From Bacteroidales bacterium UBA6192 (GTDB lineage Bacteria > Bacteroidota > Bacteroidia > Bacteroidales > F082), in the NCBI GenBank assembly GCA_002422725.1, contig DITE01000023.1, positions 6,741 to 70,740 on the forward strand: a DNA stretch of 64,000 nt, given 5' to 3'. The notes under the pieces are model-generated. The model was not told where the DNA came from, did no database searches, and saw only the letters and a program-made list of their open reading frames with translations. Shown here piece after piece: positions 52,634 through 60,678 of this stretch (the stretch's first letter is position 1; every line of letters starts with the position of its first letter). A program made the position numbers and the translations under genes.

Positions 52634-53515
52634 TCAGGCAAATAATTTATCTGTCTTAATTTTTAAATACTTGCCTATCGCAAAATAGGTTGATATGCCG
52701 GAGATAGCCATGCCAGTCAGAACGATGAATGCATAAAACACCAAAACAGCCTCCATTTCCTGAAGCATGGCAAGTTCGGGAATGTTTTGAAGGGCTATGT
52801 AAAGCAAGCCGGTTAGCAATAGCAGGGCAAGCAAAGCACCAATAAATCCCTGAATCAGACCTTTCCATATAAAAGGGCGACGAATAAATCCCTCTGTTGC
52901 TCCGACAAGTTGCATGCTGCGGATCAGAAAGCGTTTCGAATAAACAGACAAACGTATGGTGTTGTTAATCAATGCAAATGCGATAATGATCAATAAAAAG
53001 GTGAATCCCATAATGATCAGGCCAATTCTTTGAACATTCTGATTGATGAGGTCCACAAGTGATTCCTGATAAAATAGTTCTTTTATCTGAGGGTTTTTCA
53101 GGATTTCTTTTTGGATTATGGCTAAACTGTCCCTATTAGCCCAATCTGCCCTGAATCGCACGTCGATCGACGGAAGCAAGGGGTTTTGTGCGTCACCCAG
53201 CCATTTGATAAAGTCTTCTCCCAAATCCTTTGTGAGTCTTTTTGTTGCTTCTTCACGGGTAATGTATTCGGTTGATTTCACGTAAGGTGAGGCATCAAGC
53301 ATTTTCTGAAGTTGCAATATGTTTGCTTCTTTAACCCCCTCTTTGAGGATAATCTCAAAACCGATGTTTTCTTTAATATGATCCGACAAACTTCGGGCAT
53401 GCAGCACCAACAAGCCGAGCAACCCAATCGTAAAAAGCACCAGCGTGATGCTGATCACGGAAGTGATATACGACCCTTTCAGCCTTCGTTGTGTATATGT
53501 TTCTTCGTTCTTCAA
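52634..53515 (-). CDS. ftsX: Cell division protein FtsX
   Basis: A 293-residue membrane protein. TM1 (VISITLVLFTIGLLGLLVLHA) is followed by an extracytoplasmic domain (about 45-165) and three C-terminal helices (about 175-195, 225-245, 265-285), the standard FtsX/permease topology. With FtsE it forms an ABC-like complex that activates septal peptidoglycan hydrolases. FtsE is not in the window. The start is a TTG: no ATG occurs upstream of KNEETYTQRRLKGSYIT, which matches the usual N-terminus. It is the first gene of the conserved block with uppP and truB. Confidence 0.93.
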   Translation of the reverse strand: MKNEETYTQRRLKGSYITSVISITLVLFTIGLLGLLVLHARSLSDHIKENIGFEIILKEGVKEANILQLQKMLDASPYVKSTEYITREEATKRLTKDLGEDFIKWLGDAQNPLLPSIDVRFRADWANRDSLAIIQKEILKNPQIKELFYQESLVDLINQNVQRIGLIIMGFTFLLIIIAFALINNTIRLSVYSKRFLIRSMQLVGATEGFIRRPFIWKGLIQGFIGALLALLLLTGLLYIALQNIPELAMLQEMEAVLVFYAFIVLTGMAISGISTYFAIGKYLKIKTDKLFA

Positions 53516-53655
53516 CAGCAGTAATCAGTGCGCTAAATTAAGGATATTATTGCAATCTGATTCTTAAGAAAACCTAATGCTTGTTAAATGTAATACTGTC
53601 CTCAACGAAACACAGCGGTTTTTTAGTAGTTTCGTCAACTCTAAACCCAATTGCG

Positions 53656-54360
53656 ATGCGATATATCATTGGTTTGTTGTGCCTGCTGTTGCATGTAACC
53701 ATACTGTTTGCGCAGCCTCAGCGCAACCCCTACAACCTGGATCTGATGGTGACCGCCGAGGCATATTATCATGCCATGACAAGCAACAACAACAACGAAA
53801 TGATCGATCTGCAGCGGATTATTCCCGGAATAGTCCTTGATATACGGTATGCTACAACCAACAATTTTACCGGTCAAAAGTTGTATGACTCAGCCCGGGC
53901 TTTTTTGCGCAGGCCGGTGGCAGAGGCTTTGCTCAAGGTGCAAAAGGAGCTCAATAAACAGGGAATTGCACTGAAAGTGATGGATGCCTATCGACCTTAC
54001 TCGGTGACACTTAAGTTTTATAACATATACCGCAACACCAGTTTTGTTGCCGCTCCCTGGATAGGTTCGCGTCATAACCGCGGAGCTGCTGTTGACCTCA
54101 GCCTTATTGATCTTAAAACCGGTAATGAGTTGCTTATGCCCACACCCTACGATGAGTTTAGCGAAAGGGCGCATCCAGGCTATACCGATTTGCCCGAAGA
54201 AGCGATTCGCAACCGCAATCTGCTGATCAGGATCATGTCCGAAAACGGTTTCAGTGTTTTCCAAACCGAGTGGTGGCATTTCGATTTCAGGGGATGGGAA
54301 CAGTTCGGCCTTTTGGATCTTTCGTTTCAGGATCTCGACGATGGAGCATTGGCCCATTAG
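53656..54360 (+). CDS. D-alanyl-D-alanine dipeptidase (VanX/DdpX-like)
   Basis: A 234-residue zinc peptidase with a signal peptide (YIIGLLCLLLHVTILFAQ). The metal site is SRHNRGAAVDLSLID (His and Asp ligands) and EWWHFDFR (catalytic Glu and third ligand His), with MDAYRPYSVT upstream, as in VanX. It hydrolyses D-Ala-D-Ala; exported members more likely recycle peptidoglycan-derived dipeptide than confer glycopeptide resistance. No vanHA genes are nearby. ATG 53656 gives a normal signal peptide; a longer frame starts at a TTG 25 codons upstream. Confidence 0.9.
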   Translation: MRYIIGLLCLLLHVTILFAQPQRNPYNLDLMVTAEAYYHAMTSNNNNEMIDLQRIIPGIVLDIRYATTNNFTGQKLYDSARAFLRRPVAEALLKVQKELNKQGIALKVMDAYRPYSVTLKFYNIYRNTSFVAAPWIGSRHNRGAAVDLSLIDLKTGNELLMPTPYDEFSERAHPGYTDLPEEAIRNRNLLIRIMSENGFSVFQTEWWHFDFRGWEQFGLLDLSFQDLDDGALAH

Positions 54361-54564
54361 GCACGATAACCATGATATCCGATTGGTATGTTTTTAACCT
54401 TCGCCCATCAGCGAATATGAAACACTTTTAGGCAGTATCCTTTCTGTTGTATCAGCATGACAGATAGACACATAGTTTGTTCTTTGCTGTGTTATACGAT
54501 GTGACAGATGAGAACAGACTTTAAATGAAGTAAAATAATTATTTAAAAATCGGGATTAAGTTCT

Positions 54565-54572
54565 TACTTTTG
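54565..54572 (+). promoter_or_regulatory. -7 box (TACTTTTG) of the prs-rplY operon
   Basis: TACTTTTG fits TAnnTTTG and lies 30 bp before the prs ATG. The gap 54361-54602 shows no other feature. Confidence 0.55.
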
Positions 54573-54602
54573 CAGCCGAATCAATAACAACACCAAACAG
54601 TT

Positions 54603-55547
54603 ATGCCTGAACCAATTGTAAGTATTTTTTCTGGAAGGGCAACGGAATATCTTGCCAGGAGGATTGCCGAAAGTTATGGTACAAACCTTGGTAAAGCTAT
54701 CGTAACTGAATTTTCTGATGGTGAGTTCCAGCCATCTTTTGAGGAAAATATACGCGGTAGGGATGTCTTTTTGGTTCAGTCTACTTTTCCACCTACGGAT
54801 AATTTATTTGAACTGATGATGCTTGCCGACGCAGCGCGCAGGGCTTCTGCCAGGAAAATTACGGCAGTAATCCCTTATTTTGGCTTTGCCCGTCAGGATC
54901 GCAAGGATAAACCCAGGGTGACCATTGCCGCCAAGCTTGTCGCCAATTTGTTAATTGCTTCGGGTATTCAGCGTATTATAACCATCGATCTGCACGCCGA
55001 TCAGATACAGGGATTCTTTGATGTTCCGGTTGATCATGTGTATGCCTCCAATATTTTTCTTCCCTATATCCAAAGCCTTAAGCTTCCCAATTTAACCCTC
55101 GCATCTCCCGATACCGGTGGCACACGCAGGGCTGCTTCATATGCAAAAATGCTCGAAACGGGTTTTGTTATCTGTTACAAGCAAAGGGCCAAACCCAATG
55201 TGGTGGAAGAAATGGCTCTGATAGGCGATGTCAGAGGCCGTGATGTGGTGCTGGTCGATGATATTATCGACACAGCCGGTTCAATTACCAAGGCTGCAGA
55301 ATTGATTATGGAGAATGGTGCCAGCAGTGTGCGGGCATTCTGCACACACCCGATTTTCTCAGGGGCAGCTTACGACCGCATCGATAGGTCAATGTTTACC
55401 GAAGTGGTGGTTACCGACACCATCCCCCTGAAACAACACAGTGATAAAATAAAAGTATTGTCAACCGCTGATTTATTTGCCGAGGTGATCCGTCGCGTCG
55501 AGAATTACGAATCAATCAGTTCGTTGTTCAAATTTTCAACTAAATAA
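54603..55547 (+). CDS. prs: Ribose-phosphate pyrophosphokinase
   Basis: A 314-residue enzyme making PRPP from ribose 5-phosphate and ATP, feeding nucleotide, His and Trp synthesis. Class I PRPP synthetase motifs are present: FSDGEFQPSFEENIRGRDVF, PYFGFARQDRKDK (ATP/flexible loop), TIDLHADQIQGFF and the PRPP loop VVLVDDIIDTAGSI. The conserved ribosomal L25 gene follows 18 bp later, a frequent Bacteroidota pairing. Length and start are typical. Confidence 0.96.
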   Translation: MPEPIVSIFSGRATEYLARRIAESYGTNLGKAIVTEFSDGEFQPSFEENIRGRDVFLVQSTFPPTDNLFELMMLADAARRASARKITAVIPYFGFARQDRKDKPRVTIAAKLVANLLIASGIQRIITIDLHADQIQGFFDVPVDHVYASNIFLPYIQSLKLPNLTLASPDTGGTRRAASYAKMLETGFVICYKQRAKPNVVEEMALIGDVRGRDVVLVDDIIDTAGSITKAAELIMENGASSVRAFCTHPIFSGAAYDRIDRSMFTEVVVTDTIPLKQHSDKIKVLSTADLFAEVIRRVENYESISSLFKFSTK

Positions 55548-55565
55548 ATAATAATTAATCATCCT

Positions 55566-56141
55566 ATGAAAACAGTATCATTGAGCGGCTCTCTGCGAGA
55601 GGGCGTAGGGAAAAAAGATGCTAAAGGAATCCGCTATCAGGGTAAAGTCCCCTGTGTGCTTTATGGCGGAAAGGAACAGGTTCATTTTACAACAGATGCA
55701 ACCAGCTTCAAAGCGATTCTTTTTACCCCCGAAACATTTGTTATTGAAATTGATATCAATAACAAGAAACACCTTGCTATCCTGAAAGACATCCAGTATC
55801 ATCCGGTAAGCGATGAAGTGCTGCATGCCGATTTCTATGAGGTGTCAAACGACAAACCTGTTGTTGTATCCATTCCCGTAAAACTCACCGGAACTTCTCC
55901 CGGGGTTATCCGCGGTGGTAAACTGAAACTTAAGTTCAATAAACTGAAACTTAAAGGTTTGATCAGCGACATTCCGGATTATATCAATATTGATGTGTCA
56001 AAAATGAATATTGGTCAAAATATTAAGGTAAAGGATCTGGAATTCGAGAACCTTAGTTTCCTTGATATGCCCAGTGCAGTGATTACGGATGTGAGAACTG
56101 CCCGTGGAGTTGTTGCTGCCGACGAAATTGTGGCAGATTAA
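55566..56141 (+). CDS. rplY: 50S ribosomal protein L25/general stress protein Ctc
   Basis: A 191-residue two-domain L25 (TL5/CTC type). The N-terminal 5S rRNA-binding domain includes LREGVGKKDAKGIR, VPCVLYGGKEQVHFT and LKDIQYHPVSDEVLHADFY. The C-terminal beta domain (about 95-185) ends DMPSAVITDVRTARGVV. It binds 5S rRNA in the large subunit. It is followed by a strong terminator, so prs-rplY form a two-gene transcript. Confidence 0.95.
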   Translation: MKTVSLSGSLREGVGKKDAKGIRYQGKVPCVLYGGKEQVHFTTDATSFKAILFTPETFVIEIDINNKKHLAILKDIQYHPVSDEVLHADFYEVSNDKPVVVSIPVKLTGTSPGVIRGGKLKLKFNKLKLKGLISDIPDYINIDVSKMNIGQNIKVKDLEFENLSFLDMPSAVITDVRTARGVVAADEIVAD

Positions 56142-56172
56142 TCCTGCCGAAGGACAATCTCAAATCACAATC

Positions 56173-56205
56173 AAAAGGTATAAGGCCAGGTGTCTTATAC
56201 CTTTT
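56173..56205 (+). terminator. Intrinsic terminator of prs-rplY
   Basis: A perfect 12-bp stem (AAAAGGTATAAG with CTTATACCTTTT) and a 9-nt loop are followed by TGTTATTTTT. The T-rich end overlaps the -7 box of pth. Confidence 0.8.
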
Positions 56206-56207
56206 GT

Positions 56208-56215
56208 TATTTTTG
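56208..56215 (+). promoter_or_regulatory. -7 box (TATTTTTG) of pth
   Basis: TATTTTTG fits TAnnTTTG and lies 20 bp before the TTG start of pth, directly against the rplY terminator. Confidence 0.5.
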
Positions 56216-56235
56216 CGCAATAATTTAAAGCCGTT

Positions 56236-56799
56236 TTGAAATACCTCATCGTTGGTTTGGGCAATATTGGAGCAGAATATGCCTTCACGCGCCATAATAT
56301 CGGATTTATGGTTGCCGATGCACTTTGCCACAATCTCGAAGGTAAGTTTGTTACCGGACGATTAGCCCAGCACGCCTTGCTTAAATACCGGAGCAAACCT
56401 CTGGTGGTTATCAAGCCCTCAACTTTTATGAATCTGAGTGGCAAAGCTGTGCAATACTGGTTGCGACACGAAGATATTCCTGTTGAAAATATGCTTGTGC
56501 TGGTCGATGATATTGCCTTGCCGACAGGACAGCTGAGGATGAAGAAAAAAGGCGGTGATGCAGGTCACAACGGCTTGAACGATATCATCCAGACGCTGGG
56601 AACCAATGAGTTTGCCCGCCTGCGTTTTGGCATAGGCGACGATTTTCCGAAAGGCAGACAGGTTGACTATGTGTTGGGTGAATGGAGCCGCCAGGAATCG
56701 GATATCATTCTGCCAAAGATTGATATTGCGGTGGATATGATCAAAAGCTTTGTCGCCATCGGGATCGAAAGGACAATGACTGCCTTTAACAACAAATGA
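56236..56799 (+). CDS. pth: Peptidyl-tRNA hydrolase
   Basis: A 187-residue enzyme that frees tRNA from peptidyl-tRNAs released by stalled ribosomes. The typical start KYLIVGLGNIGAEYAFTRHNIGF contains the catalytic His, and LLKYRSKPLVVIKPSTFMNLSG, LVDDIALPTGQLRMKKKGGD AGHNGLNDII and FARLRFGIGDDFPKG complete the active site. The start codon is TTG, because no ATG occurs before the conserved N-terminus. It has its own -7 box. The next gene is convergent, 17 bp away. Confidence 0.95.
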   Translation: MKYLIVGLGNIGAEYAFTRHNIGFMVADALCHNLEGKFVTGRLAQHALLKYRSKPLVVIKPSTFMNLSGKAVQYWLRHEDIPVENMLVLVDDIALPTGQLRMKKKGGDAGHNGLNDIIQTLGTNEFARLRFGIGDDFPKGRQVDYVLGEWSRQESDIILPKIDIAVDMIKSFVAIGIERTMTAFNNK

Positions 56800-56816
56800 T
56801 TCGGTTTTTTTGGTTT

Positions 56817-57659
56817 TCAGATTGGACGCAACTCCCATCCTTTATCTGAAAAATGCATCTGTTCCGCATAACCTGCTGATTTTAATGCATCATTGGCTTC
56901 GGGAAACAACATCTGCAGTTCCTCTGCCTGATGGGCGTCGGAACTAATCAGCACGGGAACATGCATTGAATTCATTTTTTGCAATATCCAACCGGAAGGG
57001 AAGAAGCTGTCGGAACGTTTTTTATACACCCCACGGGTATTGATTTCAACAATAAGGTTTTTTTCTCTGATCAGTTGCAGGGTTTCCATCACCATGTCTC
57101 TGTACCAGGCTTCATCTTCGGTAAAAAAACGATTCTGATTGTGCATCTTGATCTTGTCGAAATGACCGATCACATCAAAAACTTCCTGTTCAATCATTTG
57201 ATTGGTTTGCCTGAAGAAAGCCCCAACGGCTTTGCGGATATCGTTGCCAAAAAATGTTGCTAACCCCTCGTCGAAGGTATCTCTCACAGGACCATCGGTA
57301 AACCATAGGTTTTCGGGATGATTGCTGCCCACCAGATGAACCGAACCTATCACATAGTCGAGTCCGCATTGATCTTTTAAGCCGGAAAACGGTTGACTGA
57401 TCCCGGGAATGAAATCCATTTCGAGAGCCAGGAAAAGATGCAGCAAATGGCTGTATTCCTTTTGTAAGAACCTCAGTTCACGACAATAATCCTGCAGTTG
57501 ATCGGGTTTGATCGAAAAAGCGTTGTCGAACGAAACCGGAGCATGGTCCGAAATGCCCAGGGTGTGCATGTTTTGTGCCACAGCGGTTTCTACAACCTGA
57601 CGCATGGAAGCTTTGCCATCAGAATATAAGGTGTGTGTATGGAGATTTTGTCCGGTCAT
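56817..57659 (-). CDS. PHP-domain histidinol-phosphatase-like phosphoesterase
   Basis: A 280-residue protein of the PHP superfamily with metal-binding motifs: LHTHTLYSDGKASMR, GISDHAPVSF, LALEMDFIPG, GSVHLVG, FDVIGHFDKIKMH, EINTRGVY and ISSDAHQ. This is the HisJ-type set, so the product may remove phosphate from histidinol phosphate. Other PHP enzymes act on nucleotides, and no his genes are in the window. It lies 28 bp downstream of the U32 peptidase on the same strand, suggesting co-transcription. Confidence 0.88.
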   Translation of the reverse strand: MTGQNLHTHTLYSDGKASMRQVVETAVAQNMHTLGISDHAPVSFDNAFSIKPDQLQDYCRELRFLQKEYSHLLHLFLALEMDFIPGISQPFSGLKDQCGLDYVIGSVHLVGSNHPENLWFTDGPVRDTFDEGLATFFGNDIRKAVGAFFRQTNQMIEQEVFDVIGHFDKIKMHNQNRFFTEDEAWYRDMVMETLQLIREKNLIVEINTRGVYKKRSDSFFPSGWILQKMNSMHVPVLISSDAHQAEELQMLFPEANDALKSAGYAEQMHFSDKGWELRPI

Positions 57660-57687
57660 GGGTGAAAGAAAAATAACATTTTACCTG

Positions 57688-58926
57688 TTAATGCTCTGAT
57701 TGAACAAGTTTGTACACTTTATCGCCGCGTCGCACTGTATCAGTAAGTGGAATCGAGCAGGTGTCGCCTTTGACTGCCTGTTGCACAGTATGCAGTTCAA
57801 CCCTGATTTCGTTGACAATATCTTCGTGAACACCTGTTGTTGGCCCGATGACCAGTATTTCGTCGCCTATGGCTATACTCTGGGTTTCCATCAGTACTTC
57901 GGCAACACCCAGTTTACTGTAGAAGTTGTTTATTTTGCCAACATACACTTTCCGTTTGCTTGCCTGCGAGCCATAGCTTTCGGTCCACTCGCCCAGTTTA
58001 CGTCCAAGATAGTACCCATCCCAGTAACCCCGGTTGTAAACCGAAGCAAGCCTGGCGGACCACAACTCAACTTTTTCCGGGGTAAATGATCCGTTTTCGA
58101 CCGATTCCAGGGCTTCGTGGTAAACAGCTGTAACAGTTTTAACGTACTCAGGTGATCGCCCTCTTCCTTCAATCTTCAGCACCTTAACACCTGCGGCAAG
58201 CAGTTTGTCGAGAAAAGGCAGGGTGTTCAGATCTTTAGGCGACATGATGTATTCATTGTCAATGAGCATTTCCACTTCAGATTCACTGTCTTTCACGTTA
58301 TAGGTGCGGCGGCAAGGTTGAAGACAGGCACCTCTGTTGGCCGACGAATTGAGCATATCGAGGCTCAGATAGCATTTCCCGGAAACGGCCATGCACAATG
58401 CTCCATGAACAAAAACCTCAATGCGCACAAGCTCGCCCGAAGGGCCTTTGATTTCCTGTTCATTGATGGCCCGTGTGATGGCTGCCACCTGATCGAGCGA
58501 AAGTTCGCGTGCAGTAACCATCACATCGGCAAACCTGGCATAATAGCGAACCGCTTCGATATTGGTTATGTTTGTCTGGGTCGACATATGCACTTCAACA
58601 TCTTGTTGCCGGGCATACTGAATCACAGCCTGATCCGATGCAATCACAGCAGTAATGCCGTTCTGTTTCACGGTATCCACCAGCAACCGCATCTCATCCA
58701 ATTCGTGATCGAATAACACCGAGTTGATGGTCACATAACTTTTAATGTGGTTTTCCTGACAGATTTGAGCAATCTGCCGAAGGTCGTCAAGACTAAAATT
58801 CTGTGACGAATTTGAACGCATATTCAGTTTGCCAACACCGAAGTAAACAGATCCGGCGCCTCCCTGAATAGCAGCCATGAGGGCTTCGTAAGAGCCCACA
58901 GGCGACATGATTTCGATGTGATTCAT
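57688..58926 (-). CDS. Peptidase U32 family protein (tRNA/rRNA hydroxylation type)
   Basis: A 412-residue protein. Motifs are IEIMSPVGSYEALMAAIQGG, GSVYFGVGKLNMR, the U32 signature EVFVHGALCMAVSGKCYLSL, the cysteine pair CLQPCRRTY, and LKIEGRGRSPEYVKTVT. Members such as TrhP and RlhA use prephenate-dependent steps in RNA hydroxylation; the peptidase name is historical. The ATG at 58926 gives the usual start; an upstream extension to 58980 has no family similarity and would precede the -7 box at 58931-58938. Confidence 0.92.
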   Translation of the reverse strand: MNHIEIMSPVGSYEALMAAIQGGAGSVYFGVGKLNMRSNSSQNFSLDDLRQIAQICQENHIKSYVTINSVLFDHELDEMRLLVDTVKQNGITAVIASDQAVIQYARQQDVEVHMSTQTNITNIEAVRYYARFADVMVTARELSLDQVAAITRAINEQEIKGPSGELVRIEVFVHGALCMAVSGKCYLSLDMLNSSANRGACLQPCRRTYNVKDSESEVEMLIDNEYIMSPKDLNTLPFLDKLLAAGVKVLKIEGRGRSPEYVKTVTAVYHEALESVENGSFTPEKVELWSARLASVYNRGYWDGYYLGRKLGEWTESYGSQASKRKVYVGKINNFYSKLGVAEVLMETQSIAIGDEILVIGPTTGVHEDIVNEIRVELHTVQQAVKGDTCSIPLTDTVRRGDKVYKLVQSEH

Positions 58927-58930
58927 GGGG

Positions 58931-58938
58931 CAAAAGTA
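58931..58938 (-). promoter_or_regulatory. -7 box (TACTTTTG) of the U32 gene, very close to its ATG
   Basis: On the minus strand TACTTTTG ends only 4 bp before the ATG, so the transcript is predicted to start at or within a few bases of the start codon. No clear -33 box is seen. Confidence 0.5.
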
Positions 58939-59029
58939 CCATTTACCCGTTTGCCGGGAACTTTTGCACGAAAATTCCAAACAATTTTAGTTGCGGATAA
59001 ATGGAAAGCCGGGGGTCAGTAAAGTGAAC

Positions 59030-59106
59030 GTTTCGCGTCAACCTGAAAAATTCACGTTAAAATCTTTGGTCAACCCGAAAAAATCGCGTTTGAATGATTA
59101 TCTTTG
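59030..59106 (+). promoter_or_regulatory. Promoter and direct repeats before the DUF4143 ATPase gene
   Basis: The -7 box TATCTTTG is at 59099-59106, 18 bp before the ATG. Upstream lie two direct repeats, GTCAACCTGAAAAATTCACG TT (about 59038-59059) and GTCAACCCGAAAAAATCGCG TT (about 59069-59090), spaced about 31 bp apart (three helical turns). This arrangement suits a regulator that binds two sites on one face of the helix. Confidence 0.5.
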
Positions 59107-59124
59107 CAGGATAAATGAAGAAGA

Positions 59125-60255
59125 ATGATATTTAAACGTACCCTATACAATGCACTGCTCGATGAGTTGTCTTCCGGCACAGCCATAGTAGTGCTTTACG
59201 GAGCAAGGCAAACGGGAAAAACCACTCTTTCTAATGAGGTTTTAGCGCAATTGAAGGGAAAGGTATTGTATATCAATGCAGATGAACTGAAGTATCATGA
59301 GGTGCTTTCCTCCCGCGACGAACGAAAGCTCAGGCTGCTGGTCGAAGGTTCCGATATCATTTTTATAGATGAAGCCCAACGCATTCCGGATATTGGCATT
59401 AATCTGAAAATCATTCATGACCGGATACCCGGCATCAGGTTGCTGGTTACGGGTTCTTTTTCGCTTGACCTGGCCGGGAAGGTGAGGGAGCCACTAACAG
59501 GCAGGACTTCGGGCTATAAGCTGTACCCGCTTTCACTTGCTGAGATCCGGAAAGACACAAATGTCATTGACCTTCAAAGCAGGCTTGAAGAGTTTATGCT
59601 GTATGGGATGTACCCCGGTCTGCTTAAGCTTAAGTCTGCTGAGAAGAAAGAAAAGTACCTGATAGAACTGGCATCGGCCTATTTGTACAAAGATGTGTTG
59701 GAACTTGCATTTGTGAAGCATCCTTCGAAAATTATCCAGTTGATGAAAATGCTTGCTTTGCAGATTGGGTCGGAGGTTTCGCTCAACGAACTTGGTAAAA
59801 GCCTTGGAATAAGCCACGAAACAGTGGTCTCTTATATTGACCTGCTGGAGCAGTCCTTTATTATTTTTAGCTTGGGAGGCTTTAGCCGCAACTTACGGAA
59901 AGAGGTAAGCAAGCGCAACAAGTATTATTTCTGGGATACCGGAATCAGAAACAGTTTGCTCAACAATTTTTCGCCCCTGAAATTTCGCTCGGATGCAGGT
60001 TTTCTTTGGGAGAACTTCATTATTTCTGAACGACTTAAGTTTATGAATAATAATCAGATACATGTTTCACCCTACTTCTGGAGAACCTATACCGGAGCCG
60101 AAATTGATTTTGTGGAAGAACGGCAGGGAAAGGTGTACGCCTACGAGATTAAACTGAACAAGGAGGTTTTCAGGGCACCGCAGACGTGGGTGGAGCAATA
60201 CGGGGATCATTTTGCCTGTATTACACAAAACAATTTCTTTGAATTTGTTTGCTGA
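59125..60255 (+). CDS. AAA ATPase with DUF4143 domain
   Basis: A 376-residue protein. The N-terminal AAA_14 domain has Walker A LYGARQTGKTT, Walker B IIFIDEAQR and a sensor-like LLVTGSFSLDLAG. The middle (about 200-260) has a winged-helix segment LGKSLGISHETVVSYIDLLE, and the C-terminal DUF4143 domain ends with a PD-(D/E)XK-like strand pair (EIDFVEERQGKVYAYEIKLN). Proteins of this kind are very common in Bacteroidota and archaea, often as repeated genomic singletons. A nuclease or toxin-type role has been suggested, but no function is established. It stands alone, with direct repeats in its promoter region. Confidence 0.9.
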   Translation: MIFKRTLYNALLDELSSGTAIVVLYGARQTGKTTLSNEVLAQLKGKVLYINADELKYHEVLSSRDERKLRLLVEGSDIIFIDEAQRIPDIGINLKIIHDRIPGIRLLVTGSFSLDLAGKVREPLTGRTSGYKLYPLSLAEIRKDTNVIDLQSRLEEFMLYGMYPGLLKLKSAEKKEKYLIELASAYLYKDVLELAFVKHPSKIIQLMKMLALQIGSEVSLNELGKSLGISHETVVSYIDLLEQSFIIFSLGGFSRNLRKEVSKRNKYYFWDTGIRNSLLNNFSPLKFRSDAGFLWENFIISERLKFMNNNQIHVSPYFWRTYTGAEIDFVEERQGKVYAYEIKLNKEVFRAPQTWVEQYGDHFACITQNNFFEFVC

Positions 60256-60340
60256 ATCAGGGAGCGAAACTTAACCGGAATTTGGTATAAAGCAGCACCA
60301 GGATTTTGTTTTTACCCTTGCTGTTGTTTATAAACACACG

Positions 60341-60558
60341 CGACCCCGCTGGGGTCGATATGTCTACTTTTGAACTGTACTAAAAATGGGAAGCCTTCAT
60401 TGTCTGAACGATGATTTTGATGATTTTAGCCTCGTATTTGTCCCGTTAGGGACATAAGGTGGGTAAAAAAGTCTTACGTGATGGGTGTTCCGTCCCGAAC
60501 GGGACGGGAGATGTTCTCCAACTTGTTTTTTACCCACCTTTGATGCCTGACGGCATCA
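60341..60558. repeat. Cluster of palindromes bounded by a 15-bp inverted repeat
   Basis: Within the 423-bp gap before glyS lie CGACCCCGCTGGGGTCG (60341-60357), GTCCCGTTAGGGAC (60440-60453), CGTCCCGAACGGGACG (60491-60506) and TGATGCCTGACGGCATCA (60541-60558). AAGGTGGGTAAAAAA (60456-60470) is an exact complement of TTTTTTACCCACCTT (60526-60540). Each is a possible hairpin, and the inverted pair encloses the third. No transposase is present. The rest of the gap contains the glyS promoter. Confidence 0.8.
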
Positions 60559-60644
60559 GGAAAGTTGCTTCAAACAGCTTGGCGTCAAATTAGATGTCAG
60601 GCACCTTCCATCATGCCATCTCCTCAAAATTCCCCCTCCCCCTC

Positions 60645-60674
60645 TTTGCCAACACGCGAATTTGTCTAATTTTG
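60645..60674 (+). promoter_or_regulatory. Promoter of glyS (TTTG / TAATTTTG), abutting the start codon
   Basis: TTTG (60645-60648) and TAATTTTG (60667-60674) are separated by 18 bp. The ATG follows 4 bp later at 60679, and a second in-frame ATG at 60682, so the mRNA may have essentially no leader. Confidence 0.6.
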
Positions 60675-60678
60675 CGGC

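Noticed and set aside
53581..53655. Longer start of the VanX-like protein
   Set aside because: The extra 25 residues would precede a normal signal peptide and begin at a TTG with no supporting signal.
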